Origin: Thalassobellus sp050294475
Lineage (GTDB): Bacteria > Bacteroidota > Bacteroidia > Flavobacteriales > Flavobacteriaceae
Reading direction: 5' to 3'
DNA length: 64,000 bases
Assembly (NCBI GenBank): GCA_050294475.1
Contig: JBNKOE010000008.1
Coordinates: 62,001 to 126,000, forward strand
Within the stretch, counting starts at the first letter, position 1. Each line of letters starts with the position of its first letter. The notes under the pieces were generated by a model. That model had not been told where the DNA came from and searched no databases. It worked only from the letters and a program-made list of their open reading frames with translations. Both the position numbers and the translations under genes were made by a program. Shown here in pieces: positions 26,949 to 34,663 of this stretch.

Positions 26949-27100
26949 TAGAAGCTATTTCCAGCTTTCCGCTATATCTTTTCATGTGCAGAACTTGTTT
27001 CAGTATCTCATAAAAGTAGTATAATTGTAAAATTATATTTATAATAAAATAATAGTAAGCACATAAAAAGGATGCCGCATCAATCTGGGCTAGGGCTTTT
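26949..27100. repeat. Imperfect long inverted repeat between phoH and purC
   Basis: CTTTTCATGTGC (26978-26989) pairs with GCACATAAAAAG (27059-27070), 11 of 12 positions. The pairing continues outwards in imperfect form (TCCGCTATATC against GGATGCCGC; CCAGC against CTGGG). It resembles the hairpin-forming dispersed repeats frequent between genes in flavobacteria, which is a recollection of pattern rather than a search result. No reading frame. Confidence 0.45.
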
Positions 27101-27165
27101 CGATTAAAAAAAACAGTAAATAAAATTATTAAAGGCTAATAACTATTAGTCAAAAGCAAGAAATA

Positions 27166-28116
27166 ATGAGTAATACAATAATAGACACTAATTTCAATTT
27201 CCCAGGGCAAAAAAGCCTTTATAAAGGAAAAGTAAGAGCCGTTTATAATATTAACGACGAGGAGTTGGTTATGATTGCCACCGATAGATTATCGGCGTTC
27301 GATGTGGTAATGCCAAAAGGAATTCCATACAAAGGACAAATATTAAACCAGATAGCCACTAAAATGATGGCAGCTACAGAGGATTTAGTTCCTAATTGGT
27401 TAACCGCAACACCAGATCCAAACGTGGCTGTAGGACATTTATGTGAGCCTTTTAAAGTAGAAATGGTAATTCGTGGTTATATGTCTGGGCATGCAGCACG
27501 CGAGTATAAAGCAGGAAAGCGTATGCTTTGTGGGGTAGAAATGCCAGAAGGGATGAAAGAAAACGATAAGTTTCCAGAACCCATCATTACACCAGCAACA
27601 AAAGCCGAAATGGGCGATCATGATGAAGATATTTCACGTGAAGATATTTTAAAACGCGGTATTGTTTCAGAAGCAGATTATTTGGTGCTTGAAGATTATA
27701 CCCGTAAATTATTTCAACGAGGTTCAGAAATTGCAGCTTCAAGAGGGTTGATTTTAGTAGATACTAAATATGAATTTGGAAAAACCAAAGACGGTAAAAT
27801 TGTTTTAATTGATGAAATACACACACCAGATTCGTCTCGTTATTTTTATGCCGATGGTTATCAAGAACGACAAGACGCAGGAGAGCCGCAAAAGCAATTA
27901 TCAAAAGAGTTTGTGCGTCAATGGTTAATAGCTAATAACTTTCAAGGCTTAGAAGGACAAACGGTGCCTTTTATGAGCGATGAATATATTGAAACTGTTA
28001 GTGAGCGTTATATTGAGCTTTACGAAAATATTACAGGAGAAACCTTTGTTAAGGCAGATGTTTCAAACATTCAAGAACGTATTGAAGCGAATGTTTTAGC
28101 GTATTTAAAAAAATAA
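27166..28116 (+). CDS. purC: SAICAR synthetase
   Basis: The 316-residue enzyme is phosphoribosylaminoimidazole-succinocarboxamide synthase of purine synthesis, joining CAIR and aspartate with ATP. Signatures are YKGKVRAVYNI at the N terminus, ATDRLSAFDVVMPKGIPYKG, the VIRGYMSGHAAREY block and VDTKYEFGKTKDGKIVLIDEIHTPDSSR (split here). Length fits the long, eukaryote-like PurC found in Bacteroidota. The last 80-90 bases of this gene and the downstream sequence are copied twice more further on (32175-32390 and 34793-34930), so its 3' end is the anchor of an accessory island. Confidence 0.96.
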   Translation: MSNTIIDTNFNFPGQKSLYKGKVRAVYNINDEELVMIATDRLSAFDVVMPKGIPYKGQILNQIATKMMAATEDLVPNWLTATPDPNVAVGHLCEPFKVEMVIRGYMSGHAAREYKAGKRMLCGVEMPEGMKENDKFPEPIITPATKAEMGDHDEDISREDILKRGIVSEADYLVLEDYTRKLFQRGSEIAASRGLILVDTKYEFGKTKDGKIVLIDEIHTPDSSRYFYADGYQERQDAGEPQKQLSKEFVRQWLIANNFQGLEGQTVPFMSDEYIETVSERYIELYENITGETFVKADVSNIQERIEANVLAYLKK

Positions 28117-28173
28117 ACTTATTGTGTGTTAGCGTGTCATTTCGACGATAGGAGAAATCACATAAAGAATTTG

Positions 28174-28202
28174 AAAAAAAGATCATAAAATGGTCTTTTT
28201 TT
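28174..28202. terminator. Terminator after purC
   Basis: A run of A followed by GATCAT pairs with ATGGTC and a T run around an AAA loop (one G-T pair). It is the first copy of a hairpin that recurs, in cleaner form, at 32317-32353. Just upstream, 28137-28163 carries the TGTCATTTCGACGATAGGAG sequence that resembles a dispersed flavobacterial intergenic repeat. Confidence 0.7.
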
Positions 28203-28221
28203 TTGTGTTTATTTTGAGTTG

Positions 28222-28350
28222 CGCTTATCGGTTTGTGTATGAGTAGTTACGTGGATTCGCACGAAACTTAGCAAGTACGCACCAAACTGAAAATCCGCGA
28301 GTATTCAGAAGTAGGCGAGAAAAGCAATTACTCATAGCTATTGTTGGAAA
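28222..28350. repeat. Cassette-boundary repeat A
   Basis: The stretch begins with CGCTTATCGG (28222-28231) and contains GGTTTGTGTATGAGTAGTTA, GAAAATCCGCGAG and AAGCAATTACTC. About 130 bases resemble, in direct orientation, the block at 29219-29350 on the other side of the TraB/GumN gene, which places that gene between two copies. The gene's stop codon (28328-28330) and its last codons lie inside this repeat. Confidence 0.6.
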
Positions 28351-29206
28351 CTGGCTTTATTTTAACAGGTACAACTTTAAATCCTTTATTTCTTAATTGC
28401 TCAAGAATTCCACATTTCTTTTTTAAATGAAAATATCCAACAGCAATAAATGTGTTTTTTGTGCTTAATAAATCGGGGATTATTTCCATCCAATCATTAT
28501 TCCTTTGTAAAATTAATATGTCAGATTCACATTCTTGTTCAAACTGATAGTCTAATTCAAAATTTCTGTAATTATTTGCAAGCTTACAATTATTCATATT
28601 TGGTTTGTCAGTCGTCATTTGATTTATCCACGCACTAATTTTCTTTATTTCTTTTTTCCAATTAGGGTTATTATTTTCCTTTTCTATTAAACTTAATTGT
28701 AAACTATCTGTCTCTAAACCTAAAACTTCAATTTTGTTTTCCTCCGCAAGATGTTGTAAATATTTGTCAAAATGGTCAAACGTATCTGTCGATTTGGTAG
28801 TTTTGCATTTAATTCTTTGAAATTCCTGTTGTAGTTTCCATCTTATTTCCAAAGGCTTAAGTTTATATAAATCAATTTTCCAATCTTTGGTGATTTGTTT
28901 TAGTTTTTTTAAATCTTTTTTCTTTAATCTCTTTTCAATTTCAAACGATGCCTTTCTGTTCTCAATTATTTTCCGAGTATTTTCGATTTTATCAATAGAT
29001 TCAAAAACTGCTAACTCCGAGTTATAAATACTTTCTTTAATTTCTGGAATTGAATCTATAAATGAATTTCCAAATTGATGAAAAGTACCAACAATAAAAG
29101 AGGTTTTGTTATTTATAGTATCTGTTATTTTCCAAAGAATGGTGTTTTGACTAATTGCTATTTGAGAAAATGTCAAAAAAACTAATATGTTTAAAGTCTG
29201 TTTCAT
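28328..29206 (-). CDS. TraB/GumN-family secreted protein
   Basis: The 292-residue product has a signal peptide (MKQTLNILVFLTFSQIAISQ) and the TraB/GumN pattern: SFIVGTFHQFGNSF near residues 36-49, LAVFESIDK, and near the C terminus NTFIAVGYFHLKKKCGILEQL with the conserved glycine-x-x-histidine. Family members are proposed metal-dependent peptidase-like proteins, but the activity is unproven. It stands alone between two direct repeats, and its final residues (SNNSYE) are encoded by repeat sequence, as expected for a gene carried in a small mobile unit. Accessory status is inference from this context. Confidence 0.8.
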   Translation of the reverse strand: MKQTLNILVFLTFSQIAISQNTILWKITDTINNKTSFIVGTFHQFGNSFIDSIPEIKESIYNSELAVFESIDKIENTRKIIENRKASFEIEKRLKKKDLKKLKQITKDWKIDLYKLKPLEIRWKLQQEFQRIKCKTTKSTDTFDHFDKYLQHLAEENKIEVLGLETDSLQLSLIEKENNNPNWKKEIKKISAWINQMTTDKPNMNNCKLANNYRNFELDYQFEQECESDILILQRNNDWMEIIPDLLSTKNTFIAVGYFHLKKKCGILEQLRNKGFKVVPVKIKPVSNNSYE

Positions 29207-29218
29207 TTTTCAGCTTGT

Positions 29219-29350
29219 TGCCAACTGTTTGTGTAAGGATAGTTGCGTGTGCAAGCAACTAACTTACTAAAAATGGAACGAACCAGAGGAAAATCCGTAG
29301 GATTTTCCGAGTAGGCTAGAACCAAGCAATTATTTTTATACGGTATACCT
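29219..29350. repeat. Cassette-boundary repeat B, cut by an IS remnant
   Basis: This resembles repeat A: TGTTTGTGTAAGGATAGTTG, GGAAAATCCGTAGGATTTTC, GAGTAGGC and AAGCAATTATTTTTATACGG. The GGAAAATCC/GGATTTTCC part can form a hairpin. The expected continuation of the repeat (ACCAATGTTGCC) is found 670 bases further, after the IS remnant, at about 30025-30036, so the IS inserted into the repeat. Confidence 0.6.
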
Positions 29351-30021
29351 GTTGCACAACTCGAATATAAGGAAGAAGTTTCGTGTTTTAGTATATGCAA
29401 GGCAAAAAAAATATTAAGAGAAATTATTCAATCAGTTTCAGTCAAGTGTTCGTGTTCCGGAGCACAATTTCTACCGCCGTTTAAAAGAGGCATTACCATT
29501 AGAATTTCTATACCAAGAGACCAAAGGTTACTTTATGAAACTAAGAACCTTACTAAAAAGAAAGAATACCGGGCCTCGAAGAAGGTTTGTGCCAAATGTC
29601 CAATACGCTGGGAGTGTTTAGGCAAGAGGGCTCTGGAAAAGAAGTTTATCGTGACGTATTACCGCGCCGAGTACGAGCGCAACATTGTCAGAGTAAACAG
29701 TCCACAGGGACGCTACATGAAAGGCAAACGACAAAGTACGGTAGAACCTGTATTTGGAACCCTAACTCAGTTTATGTGTCTTAGAAAAGTCAATACTATT
29801 GGTATTATGCAAGCCAATAAGAGCATGCACCTATCGGTCATGGCTTATAACCTTAAAAAGTACCTGAAAGTTATCCAAAGACACGGTAAAAGTGGAGCGG
29901 CAAGACTACACGCTTATTTTTCTGGTTTTATAGCAATTATAAGCCTAATTATAAACCCAAAAACACCCTTAAATTGGGCGTTTTTGTATCATGTTTTTGT
30001 GAAATTATGGGCTTGCGCAAC
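29351..30021 (+). mobile_element. Internally deleted IS1182-like insertion element
   Basis: Terminal inverted repeats are visible: GTTGCACAA at 29351-29359 and TTGCGCAAC at 30013-30021 (8 of 9 pairing). Inside lies a transposase remnant that has lost its central part. The element splits repeat B, and the flanks GGTATACC and GGTTACC may be traces of a target duplication, though this is uncertain. About 670 bases remain of what is normally a 1.5-2 kb element, so it cannot move by itself. Confidence 0.7.
29395..29960 (+). pseudogene. IS1182-family transposase remnant
   Basis: Two pieces of one transposase are present in different frames. The N-terminal piece starts MQGKKN near 29395 and includes VPEHNFYRRLKEALPLEFLY around 29450-29510. 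It jumps directly to a C-terminal piece QRLLYETKNLTKKKEYRASK, with the cysteine cluster KKVCAKCPIRWECLGKRAL, then STVEPVFGTLTQF and LRKVNTIGIMQANKSMHLS. Most of the DDE catalytic region is missing. The longest single frame (about 29651-30100) runs past the family's usual end into the neighbouring gene's region, and it is not a functional gene. Confidence 0.8.
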
Positions 30022-30023
30022 GG

Positions 30024-32024
30024 TTACCAATGTTGCCTGCTGGCTTTTTCAATGGTTTTTTTGTTTCTATTATTTCTTCTTTTTTCCTGAAGGCGATTAA
30101 AATACTCTAAAAATTGTATGTCAAAACCGAAGTTAAAGAATGTTGGACCATTATTTGTTTTACTAGAAATAATTTTACCATAACCTATGTTGAAATCTAA
30201 ATTATTGTAGAATGTTATACCAATTCCACCCGCTATCATTGGTGAATTAAATTTATTATTCGTGCCAGTATTAGCTATATTGTAGAGTATTCCCGAACCA
30301 TAAGCCAATAGGTGTATGTTGCTTATTATTGGTTCACTAGGTGCTTTTAGTCGTCTATAAGATTTACCATAATATGAAAAAGTTTCACCTCTTGAAAATG
30401 ATTGTACATATTCAAAATCCCATATTTTATATTTTAAACCTATCTTTTCACTTATAAATGAGAAATTTTCTAGAGACTCTCCATTGTTTAATTCTAAAGT
30501 GGAGTTGAAGCTAGATGTATTTACACCTACAGTAAATAAAAATTCAAGAGGTCTAAATTTATTGTATGGAATAGATTGAAGGTTATATAAAAAACCCTCT
30601 ACGTCTAAATTAATTATAGTTTCATTATCTATATTCTCATCAATTTTAATGTAACTATGAATAAAATTAATAATTAAATTTATCGAAGTTCGCATTTGTT
30701 CATCGCTGAAAATATCACCTGCGTCTGACAATTGATTTAAGAAAAAAGAATAAGTATTTACTTTATCAAATTCATCTATTTTAGTTAATGAATTCAAAAA
30801 GGAAAGGTCAATTGATATATTTATACTTTCTAAATCCGTTTTCACCTTATTATTGATACAAAAAAGTACATCAGAAATTTTATCAGTCATCTCTAGAAAC
30901 TTAAGAGAATGTATCCCAAGTTTTTCAATATCAGGTTTAATTTTTTTTTGATAGAGTCTTATGTATTCTGAACGATTTAAATCAACGTATTTTAATTTCC
31001 CGATAAATGAATTGATATTTCTTAATGATTGAATTTCATCTTCTGAAAGTTTTTCAAAATCACGGATATTTGAGTAAGCCGAAGTATATGTTTTTTGTAA
31101 GTCTGTTCTAAGAGCATTTAAATCTCCACAGTTGAAATTATTAGTTAACAGACTTAAACTTTCATTGAGATTGTTTCCATTTAACTCAACTAATGTTTTA
31201 ATAATACCATAGTATTTAGTATATATATTTAAGTTAGAGCCTACTTGGTCAAACAGTTTCTTAAAAAGAATTAAGTTTTGTTCGTTTTTTTGTCTTTTAG
31301 TTTGTATAGTCGTTTTATCTCCTGTTAACTCATTTTGTTCATTAAACAAGTTCAAATACATATTACTCGAACTATTATTCTGTAAATAATTTGTTCTTAG
31401 AATACCTAATGATTTAAATTTTTCATTTTGTCTTACTTGCTCTGCAAATAAGTCAATTAGAATACCGACAAAATCATTACCCAATTGCTTTTCTTTTTTG
31501 TTGTTAATGGTATCTTTTTGTTTACTTTCGTGACTTCTTATAAAATCAATCCTAGTAAAGTCTCGCAAGCTAATTTTATCTTGGTTAAATACTTCCTCTT
31601 TAACATCGTAAGAAATTGCTAGAGATTTCAATGTATTCCAATTTTCACTGTCTTTTTTTAAGGTTCGAACGTAATATTCTGTGTAACCGATAACAAAAGA
31701 CAGGTTAACGGTGTTCTCTAAAAGATTTTTAACACGAGTATCTTCATCTTTTTCCTTTAGTATTATATTAATATTATTATCAATGAATGTGTAAAAAAGA
31801 CCATTTTTCACTCCTAGTTTTTCTAGAAACATATTTTTGATTAGTCGAACCTTTACTTCATTTTGTTTTTCTGCTATTATTTCAGCAATAAGTTCAGCAT
31901 CAAGGTTTCCTTTAGAAAAATTGATTCCACTCAGACCTACTTGTAAAGTTGGGGCTTCGTGTGTTTCTTGAGAATATGATTTTGTACAGAACAAAATCAA
32001 AAAAAATACAATTAATTTTTTCAT
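30024..32024 (-). CDS. Large secreted orphan protein with barrel-like C terminus
   Basis: The 666-residue product has a signal peptide (MKKLIVFFLILFCTKSYSQ). Residues 20-480 are charged, helical and rich in Asn, Lys and Leu without a domain I recognise. From about 485 to 640 alternating hydrophobic strands appear (FRPLEFLFTVGVNTSSF, ISNIHLLAYGSGILYNI, PMIAGGIGITFYNNLDFNIGYG, FFNFGFDIQFLEYF), which suggest an outer-membrane barrel or transthyretin-like end. The C terminus is very basic. The stop codon falls at the border with the IS-split repeat, so this gene is the cargo of a second cassette. No function is proposed. Confidence 0.7.
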   Translation of the reverse strand: MKKLIVFFLILFCTKSYSQETHEAPTLQVGLSGINFSKGNLDAELIAEIIAEKQNEVKVRLIKNMFLEKLGVKNGLFYTFIDNNINIILKEKDEDTRVKNLLENTVNLSFVIGYTEYYVRTLKKDSENWNTLKSLAISYDVKEEVFNQDKISLRDFTRIDFIRSHESKQKDTINNKKEKQLGNDFVGILIDLFAEQVRQNEKFKSLGILRTNYLQNNSSSNMYLNLFNEQNELTGDKTTIQTKRQKNEQNLILFKKLFDQVGSNLNIYTKYYGIIKTLVELNGNNLNESLSLLTNNFNCGDLNALRTDLQKTYTSAYSNIRDFEKLSEDEIQSLRNINSFIGKLKYVDLNRSEYIRLYQKKIKPDIEKLGIHSLKFLEMTDKISDVLFCINNKVKTDLESINISIDLSFLNSLTKIDEFDKVNTYSFFLNQLSDAGDIFSDEQMRTSINLIINFIHSYIKIDENIDNETIINLDVEGFLYNLQSIPYNKFRPLEFLFTVGVNTSSFNSTLELNNGESLENFSFISEKIGLKYKIWDFEYVQSFSRGETFSYYGKSYRRLKAPSEPIISNIHLLAYGSGILYNIANTGTNNKFNSPMIAGGIGITFYNNLDFNIGYGKIISSKTNNGPTFFNFGFDIQFLEYFNRLQEKRRNNRNKKTIEKASRQHW

Positions 32025-32045
32025 TCTTTTATTTTGGTTAGTTTT

Positions 32046-32390
32046 TGTTTGCAGCTAACGATTAGGATATGAATCCGTTTTCAATGATTTATATCCACCG
32101 ATAAGCGAAATTAAAATTTTATTATAAGAAAATAAATACGTACTTGTGCGTATTTTTAATTAGAAACAATGATTAATATTACAATAACCTTTGTTAAGGC
32201 AGATGTTTTAAATATTCAAGAAGGTATTGAAACGAATGTTTTGGCGTATTAAAAAAATGAACTTATTGTGAGTTTGTGTGTCATTTCGACGATAAGTGAA
32301 ATCACATAATAAGGTTGCACAAAAAAAGACCATAAAATGGTCTTTTTTTGTGCTTATTTAGAGTTGTGTTTATCAGTTGTGCATAAGATT
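32046..32390. repeat. Island repeat 1: module U plus decayed copy of the purC 3' end
   Basis: 32046-32174 (module U; includes CCGATAAGCG at 32098-32107) also occurs at 34664-34792. It is followed at 32175-32390 by a copy of purC from codon region 28028 onward, its stop region and its downstream terminator. Reading along purC, the copy keeps ACCTTTGTTAAGGCAGATGT and ATTCAAGAAGG but has lost bases (for example TATTAAAAAAATGA for TATTTAAAAAAATAA), so it cannot be translated usefully. The repeat ends near TGTTTATCAG (32367-32376), the counterpart of CGCTTATCGG at 28222. Confidence 0.85.
32317..32353. terminator. Perfect 17-bp hairpin terminator between the two cargo blocks
   Basis: GCAC, seven A and GACCAT pair without mismatch with ATGGTC, seven T and GTGC around an AAA loop. 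It lies 60 bases past the stop of the DprA-like gene, so it probably ends that operon, and works in both directions. It is the copied purC terminator with compensating changes that made the stem perfect. Confidence 0.85.
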
Positions 32391-32412
32391 ATTTTTATTC
32401 TATTTTATTACT

Positions 32413-33411
32413 TTAGTGAAACAAATTTCCTTGAACGGTATTACTTTTTCTAACGCTAGAACTTTTATTCATAATTCTATTTATAGTTTCCGAAATGCTA
32501 TTTTGTTTAATTACTGTAATTTCTTTTTCTTCCTTAATCAAGTCTCTGTTTAAATCAAACATAGGATTAGATTCATCAAGTTCTTTGTCATACATTACTG
32601 CTCTTGGGATATTATATTCTTTGGCATATCCCATAGCTAAACGAGCTCCACTATCTAATTTTTGACCAAATAACTTCCATCTTTCAACACTATTTTGAGC
32701 ATAACTAGCGACCAATACTATTGTTTCGCTAAATAGGGCTTGTAGTCTATCTCGTTCTTTATATCGACTACTCAATTCTAATCCATTTTTAAAATCATTG
32801 TCATATTCAGTTATAAGCAATCCACCTTCATTAACAATTTGAAAAGCCAGTCCTTTATTTGTTGCTGGCATAATATTATAAAGTGGGCTAGGTAAAATAG
32901 CAACTGTTTTTCCGTTTCTATCTAAAGCTTCTTTGTGAGAAATTGAGTCACAACCTAATGCTAATCCACTTATTATTGTGGCTCCATTTTTTAAAAATTC
33001 TAACACAATATTCCTTTCTCTTTCCTCTATGTCTCCATTTGGGCTTAAAAGACCAATAACAGATATATTTTTGTTTTCGATATGTAAAAGATTAATATCA
33101 CCTTTATAGTAAAGAAAAACAGGTTTTTCACTATCTTTGACATTTCCACGATATTGAGGAAAATCATTATCGCCCATTGCTACAATACCATCACAACAAT
33201 CCTGAAACTTATTATTAAGGTTTTTTATAATCATCTTTTTCAAGTGTTTGAACTCTTCAATGTTAGTTTTCTCAATAATTTTATTATTTAACAGCGAAAC
33301 GATTGAGTTAATATCATCATTTCCTTTCAAGTTTTTAACTAACCAAGCATTACCAATTCCCTTGTAAGATTTGGCAGTTATTATATTTATTGCATTATCT
33401 GTATACTTCAT
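32413..33411 (-). CDS. DprA/Smf-like nucleotide-binding protein (island operon, gene 3)
   Basis: The 332-residue protein has the DprA Rossmann (LOG-type) core: NISVIGLLSPNG near 115-125, ATIISGLALGCDSISHKEAL at 144-163, AILPSPLYNIMPATN at 171-185, GGLLITEYD at 196-204, and FSETIVLVASYAQNS. N- and C-terminal extensions do not look like the SAM or winged-helix domains of the competence DprA. Such stand-alone DprA-like proteins serve as antitoxin or partner in PRTase/DprA systems (ShosA; PsyrA/RqlI). The gene is last in a minus-strand operon, 29 bases after the PRTase stop. Normal DprA binds single-stranded DNA; what this one binds is unknown. Confidence 0.85.
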   Translation of the reverse strand: MKYTDNAINIITAKSYKGIGNAWLVKNLKGNDDINSIVSLLNNKIIEKTNIEEFKHLKKMIIKNLNNKFQDCCDGIVAMGDNDFPQYRGNVKDSEKPVFLYYKGDINLLHIENKNISVIGLLSPNGDIEERERNIVLEFLKNGATIISGLALGCDSISHKEALDRNGKTVAILPSPLYNIMPATNKGLAFQIVNEGGLLITEYDNDFKNGLELSSRYKERDRLQALFSETIVLVASYAQNSVERWKLFGQKLDSGARLAMGYAKEYNIPRAVMYDKELDESNPMFDLNRDLIKEEKEITVIKQNSISETINRIMNKSSSVRKSNTVQGNLFH

Positions 33412-33440
33412 AATGTTATTTTAATATTAAAGTCTGATCC

Positions 33441-34073
33441 TTAATGAATAGTTTTTCCAACCGCGTAAAAGGTAACTGAATTTGCACCACAATCTAATAA
33501 AGCTTGAATCATATCTTCATCAATGTTTATACCTTTTGTATAAATATCATCTATCAAAAGAATATCCAAACCATTTATATCTTCTGAAAAATTGCAAGTA
33601 TCTATACTAATACCCGAATAAGGTTCTGAACCATCGTTATCATAACCTTTAGTAGGTCGTCTTAAGTGGGTTGTTTTTGTATTTATATGTCTTGAAATAA
33701 AATGTATTCCGTCTATAAGATTATCTTCTAACTGATTGACAGCGTTTCTTACCGTATCTTTGAAAAGTAATTGGTCTTGTCTGTAAGAATTGTCAGCCTT
33801 GGCACGAGGAATAACGCAAACAGTTAAAACTTTTGGTTCAATTCTCTGTAAAATTTCTGGAAGGTCATTTAGAAGAACATTTAATAATGATCGTTGAGCA
33901 CTTGCAAGTTTAGAATCCCACCAATTACGGTTTAAGTCATTTTTTAAAGTCAGTAGATACATTGGATAATTTTCAATTTCATTACGTCTATCGTAACCTA
34001 TATAATCTGTATGGTAAAATCCTTCAGTGTCTTGAATAAGAAAATCGTTTTGTTCAATTGTAAACTGTATCAT
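33441..34073 (-). CDS. Phosphoribosyltransferase-domain protein (island operon, gene 2)
   Basis: The 210-residue protein has the PRPP-binding signature DILLIDDIYTKG at residues 170-181 (two acidic residues, then T-K-G), preceded by hydrophobic strands (KVLTVCVIPRAKADN at 81-95) that form the type I PRTase fold. It resembles ComF-like PRTases but lacks the zinc-finger part. In ShosTA-type pairs the PRTase protein is the toxic component. The stop of the HAD gene is 3 bases before its start, so it is tightly coupled, and the DprA-like gene follows. The nucleobase or other acceptor cannot be read from sequence. Confidence 0.82.
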   Translation of the reverse strand: MIQFTIEQNDFLIQDTEGFYHTDYIGYDRRNEIENYPMYLLTLKNDLNRNWWDSKLASAQRSLLNVLLNDLPEILQRIEPKVLTVCVIPRAKADNSYRQDQLLFKDTVRNAVNQLEDNLIDGIHFISRHINTKTTHLRRPTKGYDNDGSEPYSGISIDTCNFSEDINGLDILLIDDIYTKGINIDEDMIQALLDCGANSVTFYAVGKTIH

Positions 34074-34076
34074 AAT

Positions 34077-34634
34077 CTAAATTCTTAAAATATTATCAAT
34101 AGCTACTCCTGCATTAATAGCACCCTCTATTTCTTTGTTTTCATTCTCAAAAACAATAACATTATGAGCTGATAGGCTCATAGTGGATATTGCATTTTCA
34201 TATTTATTGATAGGGGTGTTATTAGAAGTTTGTCGGAAAAAAAAATTACTGAATTTGTTGCTAAGATTGTGATAATTCAATGTCAATATTGCCCTTTCTT
34301 CTCTACAATTAGTAACTAAAACAGATTTATTAGTTTTAAAATATTGTAATAAAATTTTTGCGACTGATTCATTTAGTTTTGTATGATGTAAATTTTGTTT
34401 ATAGTATTCTTCTTTAAGAGTAATAATTTTAAAATAATCAAAATTGGACATATTTGGAAATAAGGATTTTAAATTTGAACGGTTCAATCTCTTATTTGAA
34501 TTATAAGTTAATTTTTCATTTGTCTTAATTACAGATTTTATTGCTTTTTCATATGATAAAAAGTTTGCAAAATTTGTATGAATCAAAGTTCCATCCATAT
34601 CAAAAAGTAAAACTTTGTCTTTTGTTATTTTCAT
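34077..34634 (-). CDS. HAD-like protein with altered fourth motif (island operon, gene 1)
   Basis: The 185-residue protein has HAD motif I FDMDGTLIHT (Asp12, Asp14), a helical cap, motif II VLVTNCREERA near 105-114 and a lysine in NKYENAIS. At motif IV, where the two Mg2+-binding aspartates usually sit, it reads VFENENKEIEGA (161-172), that is Glu and Asn instead of Asp. A phosphatase role is possible but the metal site is unusual. It is first in the operon and 3 bases from the PRTase gene. In the purC-side layout it lies directly before module U of the second repeat. Confidence 0.75.
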   Translation of the reverse strand: MKITKDKVLLFDMDGTLIHTNFANFLSYEKAIKSVIKTNEKLTYNSNKRLNRSNLKSLFPNMSNFDYFKIITLKEEYYKQNLHHTKLNESVAKILLQYFKTNKSVLVTNCREERAILTLNYHNLSNKFSNFFFRQTSNNTPINKYENAISTMSLSAHNVIVFENENKEIEGAINAGVAIDNILRI

Positions 34635-34663
34635 ATTCTGTCTAATTTAATGGTATTTCTTTT

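Noticed and set aside
28222..29350. Possible integron attC cassettes
   Set aside because: The repeats have direct orientation and no GTTRRRY/RYYYAAC core pair where attC needs them, and no IntI integrase is present.
29203..29400. 65-codon frame on the minus strand upstream of the TraB/GumN gene
   Set aside because: It is made of repeat B and the left end of the IS remnant, has no recognisable protein features and no sign of selection.
29587..29784. 65-codon plus-strand frame inside the IS remnant
   Set aside because: It is the wrong frame of the transposase; the cysteine cluster and conserved STVEPVFGTL block are read in another frame.
32413..33411. Housekeeping competence DprA
   Set aside because: It sits in an operon with PRTase and HAD genes inside the island, with atypical ends; a separate chromosomal dprA is expected elsewhere.
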